Shown: positions 41,689 to 50,494 of the stretch, piece after piece
How the letters are laid out: each line of letters starts with the position of its first letter
Numbering within the stretch: the stretch's first letter is position 1
DNA from: Hylemonella sp.
GTDB lineage: Bacteria > Pseudomonadota > Gammaproteobacteria > Burkholderiales > Burkholderiaceae_C
Assembly (NCBI RefSeq): GCF_027532185.1
Contig: NZ_JAPZSV010000003.1
Location: forward strand, 806,001-870,000
Direction of reading: 5' to 3'
Length of the DNA: 64,000 nt
Made by a program: the position numbers and the translations under genes
The notes under the pieces: generated by a model
Databases searched by the model: none
What the model was told of the DNA's origin: nothing
Seen by the model: only the letters and a program-made list of their open reading frames with translations

Positions 41689-41891
41689 TGGCCAAGCAGC
41701 CCCTGCTCCGAGACGCCCTCGTGCTGGCTGGCAGTTTCGTGGCCGGCGCGGTCATCGGCTATTTCATCGCACGTCTTCAGGGCATGGACGCGCTGGCCGG
41801 CAGTTCCGCCGGCCTGGTGATCGCCCTGCTGGGCGGGGCCGTCTGCCTGCGCCTGGCCTGGCGCCTGCAGGTGGCCAGCCGGAAAGGCTGA
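41685..41891 (+). CDS. Small membrane protein, 68 aa
   Basis: Unrecognised. It has two hydrophobic segments (LVLAGSFVAGAVIGYFIA and GLVIALLGGAVCLRLAWRL) separated by a short polar turn, so it is probably a two-helix membrane protein. Its ATG overlaps the MoxR stop by four bases (ATGATG/TGA), indicating a real, coupled gene. Confidence 0.65.
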   Translation: MMAKQPLLRDALVLAGSFVAGAVIGYFIARLQGMDALAGSSAGLVIALLGGAVCLRLAWRLQVASRKG

Positions 41892-41905
41892 AATGGCTCC
41901 CACGC

Positions 41906-41975
41906 TGCTCAGTTCGTGTGCTGCGCTGCCCCCCAAGGGGACCGTCGTCGCCTTGGGGCGGCCCGGCGGCAACTG
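41906..41975 (+). repeat. Intergenic repeat family C
   Basis: The segment GCTGCGCTGCCCCCCAAGGG, a short spacer and CCTTGGGGCGGCCCGGCGGC forms a strong hairpin. Elements of this look are common in Comamonadaceae intergenic regions; only one copy is in this window. It sits between the 68-residue membrane protein and the GNAT gene and may supply the ribosome-binding region of the latter. Confidence 0.6.
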
Positions 41976-41977
41976 AC

Positions 41978-42571
41978 ATGGCCTTCGTCGAACCGGTCAC
42001 CCTGGCCCTGCGCGGCGTGCGCCTGGTGCCACTGGCGCTGGCGCACGAAGCCGGCCTGCGCGCCGCGGCGGCTGACGGCGAACTCTGGAAACTGCGCGTG
42101 ACCTCGGTGCCCGAGCCGCAGGAAACCCGCGCCTACATCGAGACCGCGCTCCGGATGCGCGCCGAGGGTAGCCGCTTTGCCTTCGCCGTGGAAGACGAGC
42201 TCAGCGGCCGCGTGCTGGGCAGCACCAGCTACCACGACATCCTGCCCGCCGTGAAACGCGTGGAGATCGGCTACACCTGGTACGCCAAAAGCGTACAGCG
42301 TACCCACGTCAACACCTGCTGCAAGCTGCTCATGCTGCAGCACGCCTTCGAGACCCTGGGCTGCTACGTGGTGGGCTGGCGCACCGACAACTACAACCAT
42401 GCCTCGCAGGCCGCCATCGAGCGCCTGGGCGCCAAGAAGGATGGCGTGATCCGCGGCCACTCGCTGCGTCGCGACGGCACCATCCGCGACACCGTGATGT
42501 ACAGCTTGGCGCAAGGCGAGTGGCCCGAAGTCCGCGCGCACCTGAACTACCTCTTGGACAAGCCGCGCTGA
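41978..42571 (+). CDS. GNAT family N-acetyltransferase (RimJ/RimL-like)
   Basis: A 197-residue acetyltransferase of the RimL type: VTLALRGVRLVPLALAHEAGLRAAAADGELWKLRVTSVP at the start, EIGYTWYAKSVQRTHVNTCCKLLMLQHAFETLGCYVVGWRTDNYNHASQAAIERLGAKKDGVIRGH in the acetyl-CoA domain. Substrate unknown. The start at 41978 lies directly after repeat C, inside the MoxR-VWA operon. Confidence 0.9.
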   Translation: MAFVEPVTLALRGVRLVPLALAHEAGLRAAAADGELWKLRVTSVPEPQETRAYIETALRMRAEGSRFAFAVEDELSGRVLGSTSYHDILPAVKRVEIGYTWYAKSVQRTHVNTCCKLLMLQHAFETLGCYVVGWRTDNYNHASQAAIERLGAKKDGVIRGHSLRRDGTIRDTVMYSLAQGEWPEVRAHLNYLLDKPR

Positions 42572-42581
42572 GGAGCTCGTC

Positions 42582-43793
42582 ATGCTGATCGATTTCTTCT
42601 ACACCCTGCGCGCCGCCAAGCTGCCGGTCTCGGTCAAAGAGTACCTGACCCTGCTCGAAGCGCTCAAGGAAGGCGTGGTCGGCCCCAAGGCTGCGCCCGA
42701 AGGCGAGGGCGGAAGTTCGGGCTACAGCGTGGACGACTTCTACTACCTGAGCCGCACCTCGCTGGTGAAGGACGAGAAGCACTACGACAAGTTCGACCGT
42801 GCTTTTTCTGCCTACTTCAAGGGCGTGGAGCTGCTGACCGACTTCACCAAGGACATTCCGCTGGAGTGGCTGCGCAAGAACCTGGAGCTCAACCTCAGTC
42901 CCGAGGAGAAGGCCGCCATCGAGAAGATGGGCTGGGACGAGCTCATGGAGACGCTCAAGAAGCGCTTCGAGGAGCAGAAGGAGCGCCACGAGGGCGGCAG
43001 CAAATGGATCGGCACGGGCGGCACCAGCCCCTTCGGGGCCAACGGCTACAACCCGCAGGGCATCCGCATCGGTCAGGACAAGAGCCGCAACAAGAATGCG
43101 GTGAAGGTGTGGGACCAGCGCGCCTACCAGGACTACGACGACACGCAGGAACTGGGCACGCGCAACATCAAGGTGGCACTGCGGCGCCTGCGCAAGTTTG
43201 CGCGCGAAGGCCATGAGGACGAGCTGGACCTGGAAGACACCATCCGCAAGACGGCAGAGAACGCCGGCTACCTGGACATCCGGATGCGGCCCGAGCGGCA
43301 CAACAACGTCAAGGTGCTGCTGCTCATGGACGTGGGCGGCACCATGGACGAGCACATCGCCCGCGTGGAAGAACTCTTCAGCGCCACCAAGACCGAGTTC
43401 AAGCACCTCGAGTTCTACTATTTCCACAACTGCGTCTACGACTTCATGTGGAAGAACAACCGGCGGCGCTACAGCGAGAAGTTCCCGACCTGGGACATCA
43501 TCCGCAAATACAACAAGGACTACAAGCTGATCTTCGTGGGCGACGCCACCATGAGCCCCTACGAGATCCTGCAGCCCGGCGGCAGCGTGGAATACAACAA
43601 CGAGGAAGCCGGCGCCGAATGGATCCAGCGCCTCACCAACGCCTTCCCCAAGTTCGTCTGGATCAACCCCGAGCCGCAAGGCGTCTGGCAGTACCGCCAG
43701 AGCATCAGCATCATGCAGCAGCTCATGAACCAGCGCATGTATCCCCTGACGATCAAGGGGATCGAGGAAGCCATGCGTCTGCTGACAAAATAG
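42582..43793 (+). CDS. VWA domain-containing protein (CoxE-like, MoxR partner)
   Basis: 403 residues. The N-terminal half is a charged helical region (FFYTLRAAKLPVSVKEYLTLLEAL, LVKDEKHYDKFDRAFSAYF) typical of this class, and the C-terminal half is a von Willebrand A domain beginning VKVLLLMDVGGTMDEH near residue 245. The metal site DxSxS is changed to D-x-G-G-T. With MoxR it likely forms an ATP-driven maturation or remodelling pair; the client is unknown. It follows the GNAT gene by ten bases. Confidence 0.9.
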   Translation: MLIDFFYTLRAAKLPVSVKEYLTLLEALKEGVVGPKAAPEGEGGSSGYSVDDFYYLSRTSLVKDEKHYDKFDRAFSAYFKGVELLTDFTKDIPLEWLRKNLELNLSPEEKAAIEKMGWDELMETLKKRFEEQKERHEGGSKWIGTGGTSPFGANGYNPQGIRIGQDKSRNKNAVKVWDQRAYQDYDDTQELGTRNIKVALRRLRKFAREGHEDELDLEDTIRKTAENAGYLDIRMRPERHNNVKVLLLMDVGGTMDEHIARVEELFSATKTEFKHLEFYYFHNCVYDFMWKNNRRRYSEKFPTWDIIRKYNKDYKLIFVGDATMSPYEILQPGGSVEYNNEEAGAEWIQRLTNAFPKFVWINPEPQGVWQYRQSISIMQQLMNQRMYPLTIKGIEEAMRLLTK

Positions 43794-43866
43794 GCGGGCG
43801 TCGGAAGTTCATCCGGGGCGGCGCGCCCCTTCCGTTCGCGACCCGACCATCCCACAGGGAGTCCGC

Positions 43867-44241
43867 ATGAACGTCAAGCGTGCCATCGACACCACCGAAA
43901 AGACCTTTCTGGTCGTGATTGCGCTGTTCACCGTGGTGGCCATGCTGCAGGAGATCGCGCTGGTCTTTGAGAACCGACGGGTCGAGCTCAAGGACCTGCT
44001 GCTGATGTTCATCTATGCCGAGGTGCTGGGCATGCTCAGTGCCTTCTACAGCAGCCACCGCATTCCCATCACCATCCCGCTGTTCATCGCGATGACCGCG
44101 CTGAGCCGGCTGATCATCCTGCAGGGCAAGGAGGGCGACCCCTCCATCCTGCTGTACGAAAGCGGTGCCATCCTCATGATCGCCATCGCCTGCTGGGTGG
44201 TCAGCAAGCTGCGGCAGGACGATGCGCGGGACGCCAGCTGA
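43867..44241 (+). CDS. Phosphate-starvation-inducible PsiE family protein
   Basis: A 124-residue inner-membrane protein with four predicted helices and the PsiE pattern: TFLVVIALFTVVAMLQEI, LKDLLLMFIYAEVLGMLSAFYSSHRIPITIPLFIAMTALSRLIIL, then SGAILMIAIACWVVSKL. The role of PsiE is unclear beyond induction by phosphate shortage in E. coli. The ATG at 43867 follows AGGGAGTCCGC; no Pho box is evident upstream. Confidence 0.88.
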   Translation: MNVKRAIDTTEKTFLVVIALFTVVAMLQEIALVFENRRVELKDLLLMFIYAEVLGMLSAFYSSHRIPITIPLFIAMTALSRLIILQGKEGDPSILLYESGAILMIAIACWVVSKLRQDDARDAS

Positions 44242-44338
44242 GTCCCAGCCCGCCGGCCGCTTTGCTCCGACCGCCGGCGGCGACGGTGTCTCCGGCGGCA
44301 AGCGACTGGTGGCTGCCAATTACAATGGCAACCGGTCT

Positions 44339-44413
44339 GCCGCCGTAGTTCAATGGATAGAACGAGCGCCTCCTAAGCGCTAGATACAGGTTCGATTCCT
44401 GTCGGGGGCGCCA
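44339..44413 (+). tRNA. tRNA-Arg (anticodon CCT)
   Basis: A cloverleaf can be folded: acceptor GCCGCCG / CGGGGGC, D stem GTTC/GAAC, anticodon stem AGCGC/GCGCT with loop CTCCTAA (anticodon CCT), T stem ACAGG/CCTGT with loop TTCGATT, discriminator G and an encoded CCA. The acceptor has a G4-G69 mismatch, where C4 would be expected. A TACAAT -10-like box lies at 44321-44326. Confidence 0.92.
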
Positions 44414-44457
44414 ACCCACCACCGCGACAGGTCCTCGATCCCGAGTTTGCCCCTCGC

Positions 44458-45909
44458 TCAAGAGTCAGGCGCCATTCCAAGCGCCACAGGTCTGGCGGGC
44501 GACGTCACCGCCCCGTTCGCTTCCCAGCCCCCGCCCAACGCACGGATCAGCAGCACCGTTGCCTGCCGCTGCGTCGCTTCCACGCGTTGCGCCAGACGGC
44601 GGTTGAGCAGCTCATTACGACGCGCGTCCAGCAGTTCGAGTTGGCTCACCAGGCCGTTGCGATAGCGCGTCTCGGCAATCGCGCTCGCACGCTGCGCCGC
44701 CGTCACCGCACGCCCCTGGGCCTGGCCCTGCTCCTGCAAGAGGCGCAGGGCCGAGAGCTGGTCTTCCACTTCGCGGAAAGCGTTGAGCACCTGGCCGCGG
44801 TAGCTCGCGGCGGCGGCGTCGAGCTGCGCCTCGGCGTTCTGCACGCCAGCGGCACGGCGGCCGCCGTCGAACAAGGGCGCGGACACCAGGGCGCCGACGC
44901 CCCAGGCACGCGATGACCAGCGGAACAGGTCGCTGAGGTCCGGCGAGGCATAGCCTCCCGCCGCCGTGAGCGAGACGCTGGGGAACCACGCAGCCTGGGC
45001 CACGCCCACACGGGCCTGGGCGGCCAGCAGCGAGGCCTGGGCCGCGGCGACGTCAGGGCGGCGCGAGAGCACGGTGGCGGGCACGCCGGCCGGGATCGCG
45101 GGCAAGGCAGTGCTGCCCGTCGCAGGCGCCATCGAGAAGCCCGAGGCCGCCTCGCCCACCAGCACCGCCAATGCGTTCTCAAGCTCTGCACGGCTGCGGC
45201 TGAGCGCAAACACCTCGGCCTCGGTGGCGGCGAGTTCGGTCTGGATGCGGATCACGTCGAGCTCGGCCACATCGCCCGCTTCATATCGACGCTGCGTGAG
45301 ACGCAGGGTCTCGGCATAGGCGGTCGCAGTGTCCTGCACCAGGGTACGCTCGGTGTCGACCGCACGCAGGGACAGGTAGGTCTGCGCCACCTGGGCCTGC
45401 ACCAGCAGCTGCGTGCTCTGCAGCAGGGCGGCGCGCGACTGCGCGTCCAGCGCGGCCGCATCCCGCAGGCCGGCCAGGCGGCCGAAGAGATCCACCTCGT
45501 AGGACAGGTTGGCGCCGGCCTGCAGCAAGGTGGCCGGTGTGGCACCGTTGGCGGTGTTGGCGCCGGCGCCGCGTGTGGCCTCGGCACCCACGCCGACCTG
45601 GGGCAAACGATTGGCCTGCGCGTTGCGCACCAGGGCCTGCGCCTGGTTCAACCGTGCGGCGGCTTCCTGGATGCTGGTGTTGTTGACCCCGGCGCGTTCG
45701 ACGAGCTCGTCGAGCACGGGGTCGTTGAATGCCTTCCACCAGGTGCCGCGGTCGCGGGCCTCGGCGGGCTGGGCTATGGTCCACTGCTCCTTGTTTTCCT
45801 TGAACTGGCTGGGCGTCTCGGGCGTGGCCGGCAAGGGCGGCAAGGCGGTGGCGCACCCAGCCAGCAGCAGGGCCGCGACCAGGGGCAGGAGGTGAGGAAT
45901 GTTTTTCAT
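44458..45909 (-). CDS. Outer-membrane efflux lipoprotein (OprM/NodT family)
   Basis: A 483-residue outer membrane factor with a lipobox (ALLLAGCATA) and two OEP repeats containing the periplasmic coiled coils. Family segments include WWKAFNDPVLDELVERA, YEVDLFGRLAGLRDAA and RRPDVAAAQASLLAAQARVGVAQAAWFPSVSLTAAGG. It forms the exit duct of the RND pump encoded just upstream (11-base gap). The ATG at 45909 is chosen over the GTG at 45918 because a ribosome site AAGGTGA lies before it. Confidence 0.93.
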   Translation of the reverse strand: MKNIPHLLPLVAALLLAGCATALPPLPATPETPSQFKENKEQWTIAQPAEARDRGTWWKAFNDPVLDELVERAGVNNTSIQEAAARLNQAQALVRNAQANRLPQVGVGAEATRGAGANTANGATPATLLQAGANLSYEVDLFGRLAGLRDAAALDAQSRAALLQSTQLLVQAQVAQTYLSLRAVDTERTLVQDTATAYAETLRLTQRRYEAGDVAELDVIRIQTELAATEAEVFALSRSRAELENALAVLVGEAASGFSMAPATGSTALPAIPAGVPATVLSRRPDVAAAQASLLAAQARVGVAQAAWFPSVSLTAAGGYASPDLSDLFRWSSRAWGVGALVSAPLFDGGRRAAGVQNAEAQLDAAAASYRGQVLNAFREVEDQLSALRLLQEQGQAQGRAVTAAQRASAIAETRYRNGLVSQLELLDARRNELLNRRLAQRVEATQRQATVLLIRALGGGWEANGAVTSPARPVALGMAPDS

Positions 45910-45920
45910 GGAAGTCACCT

Positions 45921-48900
45921 TCAGAATTTCAGGGGGGCAGCGGGCACGGCGTGGGCCGTGCCGCCACCGCCAGAGGCAAAGCCTTCGAGGTGCGGCACTT
46001 CGCCGTGCAGCTTGAGTGGGCGGTTGCCGGCCATACGACGCAGCAGCACGTAGAACACAGGCGTGAGGAAGAGGCCGAAGGCGGTCACACCGATCATTCC
46101 GGCGAACACGGCCACGCCCATGGCCGAGCGCATCTCGGCGCCTGCACCCGTGGCCAGCACCAGGGGCAGCACGCCCATGACAAAGGCCAGCGAAGTCATG
46201 AGGATGGGGCGCAGGCGCAGACGGCTGGCCTCGATGGCGGCCTGCACCGGCGTGCGGCCCGCGAACTCCAGCTCACGCGCGAACTCCACGATCAGGATCG
46301 CGTTCTTCGCTGAAAGCCCGACCAGCACGATGAGCCCGATCTGCGTGAACACATTGTTGTCCCCGCCCGAGAGCCAGACACCGGTCATCGCGGCCAGCAG
46401 GCCCATGGGCACGATCAGGATGATGGACAGCGGCAGCGTGAGGCTTTCGTACTGCGCAGCCAGCACCAGGAAGACCAGCAGAATGGCCAGGGGAAAGACC
46501 CACAGCGCGGAGTTACCGGCCAGGATCTCCTGGTAGGTGAGTTCGGTCCACTCGTAGCCTATGCCCTTGGGCAGCGTCTCGGCAGCGATGCGTTCGATCG
46601 CGTCCTGCGCCTGGCCCGAGGAGTAACCGGGCGCGGGGCCGCCGTTGATGTCGGCCGAGAGGTAGCCGTTGTAGCGCATGGCACGCTCGGGACCGAAGCT
46701 GGAGTTCACCTTCATCAGCGCCGACAGCGGCACCATCTCACCTGTGCTGGAGCGCACCTTGAGCAGGCCCACGTCTTCGGCGCGCGCGCGGTAGGGCGCG
46801 TCGGCCTGGGCGCGCACGCTGTAGGTGCGGCCAAACTTGTTGAAGTCGTTGACGTACAGGCTACCCAGGTAGATCTGCATGGTGTCGAAGATCTCCGTCA
46901 CCGGCACGCCGAGCTGGCGGGCTTTGGTGCGGTCGATGTCGGCGTAGAGCTGCGGCACGTTGACCTGCCAGCTCGTGAACATGCCCGCGAGCTCCGGCGT
47001 CTGGTAGGCCTTGGCCATGAAGGCCTTGACCGCCGCGTCCATCGCGTCATAGCCCAGCGAGGCCTTGTCTTCGAGTTGCAACTTGAAGCCGCCCGTGGTG
47101 CCCAGGCCCGCCACCGGCGGCGGCGGGAACATCACGATGAAGGCGTCCTGGATCTCGCCATAAGCCTGGTTGAGCTGGCCGGCCACGGCGCCGCCACTCT
47201 GGTCGGCACGCGTGCGTTCAGCAAAGGGCTTGAGCGTAGCGAACACGATGCCCGAGTTCGAGCTGTTGGTGAAGCCGTTGATCGACAGGCCGGGGAAGGC
47301 AATGGCGTCTTCGACATTCGGGTTCTGCTTGGTGATCTCACCCATGCGCTGGATCACCTCCTCGGTGCGGTCCAGCGTGGCGCCGTCGGGCAGCTGCGCA
47401 AAGCCGATCAGGTACTGCTTGTCCTGGGCCGGTACAAAGCCGCTGGGCACGGCCTTGAACAGGCCGAAAGTCACGACCACCAGCGCCAGGTAGATGGCCA
47501 TCATCAGCGCCTTGCGCGAGATCACGCGCTGCACGCCACCGCTGTAGGCCTCAGAGCCGCGGTGGAAGTAGCGGTTGAAGCCGCGGAACAGGCCGCCGAG
47601 GACACGGTCCATGCCGCGCGTGAGCGCGTCCTTGGGCGCGTCGTGGCTGCGCAGCAGCAGGGCCGAGAGCGCGGGCGACAACGTGAGCGAGTTGATCGCC
47701 GAGATCACGGTCGAGATGGCGATGGTCACCGCGAACTGCTTGTAGAACTGGCCGGTCAGGCCGCTGATGAAGGCCAGCGGCACAAACACCGCCACCAGCA
47801 CCAGGGCGATGGCGATGATGGGGCCCGACACTTCTTTCATGGCGCGGTAGGTCGCCTCGCGAGGCGACAGACCGGCCTCGATATTGCGTTCCACGTTCTC
47901 CACCACCACGATGGCGTCATCGACCACGATGCCGATGGCCAGCACCAGGCCGAACAGCGAGAGCGCGTTGATCGAGAAGCCCAGCAGGTGCAGCACGGCA
48001 AAGGTACCCACCACCGACACCGGCACGGCCAGCAACGGGATGATGGAGGCGCGCCAGGTCTGCAGGAAGAGGATCACCACCAGCACCACGAGCGCGATGG
48101 CTTCGAGCAAGGTATGGATCACCGATTGGATGGAGGCACGCACGAACTGCGTCGGGTCGTAGGCGATGCGGTATTCCACACCTTCAGGCATGAGCTTCTG
48201 CAGCTCGTCCATGGTGGAGCGCACCTGGGCGGAAATGTCCAGCGCATTGGAGCCCGGGGCCTGGAACACACCGATGCCCACGGCCGGGTCGTTGTTGAGC
48301 AGGGAACGCAGCGAATAGTCGGCAGCGCCCATCTCCAGGCGGGCGATGTCGCGTAGCCGGGTCACGGCGCCGTTGGCGCTGGTCTTGACGATGATGTCGC
48401 CAAACTCTTCTTCGCTCTGCAGACGGCCCTGGGCATTGATGGACAGTTGCAGGTCCACACCCGGCAGGCCCGGCGAGGCGCCGACCACACCGGCCGCGGC
48501 CTGCACGTTCTGGCTACGGATGGCGTTGACCACATCACCAGCCGAGAGGCCGCGCTGCGCGACCTTCTGCGGATCGAGCCAGACGCGCATGGAATAGTCG
48601 CCGCCGCCAAAGATCTGCACCTGGCCCACGCCCTGGATGCGCGCGAGGCGGTCCTTGACGTTGAGCACGGCGTAGTTGCGCAGGTAGTTGATGTCGTAGC
48701 GGTCGTTGGGCGAGACCAGATGCACGACCATGGTGATGTCGGGCGAGCTCTTGACCGTGGTCACCCCCAGGCGGCGCACTTCCTCGGGCAGGCGCGGCGC
48801 GGCCTGCGAGACGCGGTTCTGCACCAGCTGCTGGGCCTTGTCAGCGTCGGTGCCGAGCTTGAAGGTCACGGTCAGCGTCAGCACACCATCGGTCGTGGCC

Positions 48901-49148
48901 TGGCTGCCCATGTAGAGCATGCCCTCCACACCGTTGATGGCTTCCTCCAACGGCGTGGCCACGGTTTCGGCAATGACCTTGGGGTTGGCGCCCGGGTACT
49001 GGGCGCGGACGACCACCGAGGGCGGTGCGACCTCGGGGTATTCAGAGATGGGCAGGCCGCGCAAGGCAACCAGGCCGGCGATCAGGATCAGCAGCGACAG
49101 GACGCCGGCAAAGATCGGTCGATCGATGAAAAATTTCGAGAAGTTCAT
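45921..49148 (-). CDS. RND multidrug efflux transporter, HAE1 family
   Basis: The 1075-residue inner-membrane proton/drug antiporter. The N terminus FFIDRPIFAGVLSLLILIAGLVALRGLPISEYPEVAPPSV, the TM4 proton-relay aspartates in GIVVDDAIVVVENVER near residue 405, and the TM10 lysine in GLSAKNAILIVEFA near residue 945 are all present, along with the docking domains. It resembles MexF/BpeF more than MexB by eye. It works with the membrane fusion protein and outer-membrane factor of the same operon. Confidence 0.96.
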   Translation of the reverse strand: MNFSKFFIDRPIFAGVLSLLILIAGLVALRGLPISEYPEVAPPSVVVRAQYPGANPKVIAETVATPLEEAINGVEGMLYMGSQATTDGVLTLTVTFKLGTDADKAQQLVQNRVSQAAPRLPEEVRRLGVTTVKSSPDITMVVHLVSPNDRYDINYLRNYAVLNVKDRLARIQGVGQVQIFGGGDYSMRVWLDPQKVAQRGLSAGDVVNAIRSQNVQAAAGVVGASPGLPGVDLQLSINAQGRLQSEEEFGDIIVKTSANGAVTRLRDIARLEMGAADYSLRSLLNNDPAVGIGVFQAPGSNALDISAQVRSTMDELQKLMPEGVEYRIAYDPTQFVRASIQSVIHTLLEAIALVVLVVILFLQTWRASIIPLLAVPVSVVGTFAVLHLLGFSINALSLFGLVLAIGIVVDDAIVVVENVERNIEAGLSPREATYRAMKEVSGPIIAIALVLVAVFVPLAFISGLTGQFYKQFAVTIAISTVISAINSLTLSPALSALLLRSHDAPKDALTRGMDRVLGGLFRGFNRYFHRGSEAYSGGVQRVISRKALMMAIYLALVVVTFGLFKAVPSGFVPAQDKQYLIGFAQLPDGATLDRTEEVIQRMGEITKQNPNVEDAIAFPGLSINGFTNSSNSGIVFATLKPFAERTRADQSGGAVAGQLNQAYGEIQDAFIVMFPPPPVAGLGTTGGFKLQLEDKASLGYDAMDAAVKAFMAKAYQTPELAGMFTSWQVNVPQLYADIDRTKARQLGVPVTEIFDTMQIYLGSLYVNDFNKFGRTYSVRAQADAPYRARAEDVGLLKVRSSTGEMVPLSALMKVNSSFGPERAMRYNGYLSADINGGPAPGYSSGQAQDAIERIAAETLPKGIGYEWTELTYQEILAGNSALWVFPLAILLVFLVLAAQYESLTLPLSIILIVPMGLLAAMTGVWLSGGDNNVFTQIGLIVLVGLSAKNAILIVEFARELEFAGRTPVQAAIEASRLRLRPILMTSLAFVMGVLPLVLATGAGAEMRSAMGVAVFAGMIGVTAFGLFLTPVFYVLLRRMAGNRPLKLHGEVPHLEGFASGGGGTAHAVPAAPLKF

Positions 49149-49171
49149 GATGTTCGATTCGTGCGCGAAGT

Positions 49172-50401
49172 TCAGGGCTTGGCCAAAGCCACGGTTTGCC
49201 CGGCGGCACCCGCACGGGCGTTCATGGGCACCACCTGCGGCTGCACCACATCACCCGGGCGCACGCGCTGCAGGCCGTTGACGACGATGCGTTCACCGGC
49301 GCGCAGACCGCTGTGCACGGTGCGCAGACCGTCGACGGGCGCGCCCAGCGTGACTTCGCGGTACTCGGTCTTGTTGCCTTCGCCCACAACCAGCACGTAT
49401 TTCTTGTTCTGGTCGGTGCCGATGGCGCGTTCACTCACCAGCAGGGTGCGCGCGGTCTGCGCCTGGCCCATTCGGATGCGGGCAAACTGCCCAGGCATGA
49501 GCTGGCCGTCCTTGTTGTCGAAGACGGCGCGCACACGCACCGTGCCGCTGCGGGCGTCCACCTGGTTGTCGATCAGCTGCAGCTTGCCGGTATAGGGGGT
49601 GTCGCTCACGTCGGAGGTGCCCATCTGCACGGGGATGCGTCCGAGCGCCTGACGCGCGCTGCTGCCGTAGCCGCTGATGCCCTTGAGGGCCCGGGCCACG
49701 ACCTTTTCGTCGGCATCGAAGCTGGCGTAGATGGGGCTGACCGAGACCAGGGTGGTCAGCACGGGGGCATTGGTGCCGGCAGCGACGAGGTTGCCCACCG
49801 TCACTTCCAGCTTGCCGATGCGCCCGGCCACGGGGGCGCGCACCTGGGTGTAGCCCAGGTTGAGATGGCTCACCTGCAGCTGCGCCTGCGCGGCCTTGAG
49901 GTTGGCCTCGGCTTCACGCAGCGCGTTCTGCCGATCGTCGAGTTCACGCTGGGAGATCGCGCGGTCGTCCCACAGCCGGCGGGCACGGGCGTATTCGCTG
50001 CCGGTGTAGGTGGCGCGCGCCTGGGCCGCGGCGACCTGCGCTTCGGCGCGCGCCACATCGGCTTCATAGGGGGCGGGATCGATGGTGAGCAGCAGATCAC
50101 CCTTGGCGACCAGGGCCCCTTCGTTGAAATGCTTGGCGAGCACCACCCCACCGATGCGGGGGCGGATGTCCACGCGCTCGACGGCCTCGAGCCGGCCCGA
50201 GAACTCGTCCCAGGCGGCGATGTCGCTCTCGGTGACCGTGGCCACGGAGACCGGCATGGGCGGCGGTGCGCCCTGCGGTGCGCTGGCCTGGGCGGGGCTG
50301 GATTTCTGGACCAGCACGATCACGGCGATGGTGATCGCGGCCAGGGCGGCAGAGGTGGGCCACCAAAGGCGGCGGCGTGACAGAACAGGCAGACGTGACA
50401 T
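49172..50401 (-). CDS. RND efflux membrane fusion protein
   Basis: A 409-residue periplasmic adaptor with an N-terminal membrane anchor (TSAALAAITIAVIVLVQ), a lipoyl/barrel-sandwich segment (FSGRLEAVERVDIRPRIGGVVLAKHFNEGALVAKGDLLLTIDP), a coiled-coil hairpin with EAQVAAAQARATYTGSEYARARRL, and beta-barrel segment TGKLQLIDNQVDARSGTVRVRAVFDN. No lipobox cysteine. It links the RND pump with the outer-membrane channel. Confidence 0.95.
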   Translation of the reverse strand: MSRLPVLSRRRLWWPTSAALAAITIAVIVLVQKSSPAQASAPQGAPPPMPVSVATVTESDIAAWDEFSGRLEAVERVDIRPRIGGVVLAKHFNEGALVAKGDLLLTIDPAPYEADVARAEAQVAAAQARATYTGSEYARARRLWDDRAISQRELDDRQNALREAEANLKAAQAQLQVSHLNLGYTQVRAPVAGRIGKLEVTVGNLVAAGTNAPVLTTLVSVSPIYASFDADEKVVARALKGISGYGSSARQALGRIPVQMGTSDVSDTPYTGKLQLIDNQVDARSGTVRVRAVFDNKDGQLMPGQFARIRMGQAQTARTLLVSERAIGTDQNKKYVLVVGEGNKTEYREVTLGAPVDGLRTVHSGLRAGERIVVNGLQRVRPGDVVQPQVVPMNARAGAAGQTVALAKP

Positions 50402-50494
50402 GGTTTTTTCCTTTTTGAGGGTGAGCGAAGCCTCCCCCGGCGGATCACCGGGGTTGGCAGGTCTGGGAAAGCGGGGAGAGAGAGGACGGGCCCG

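Noticed and set aside
44242-44457. Genomic island boundary at tRNA-Arg
   Set aside because: No integrase or direct repeat of the tRNA 3' end was seen nearby; flanking genes look native.
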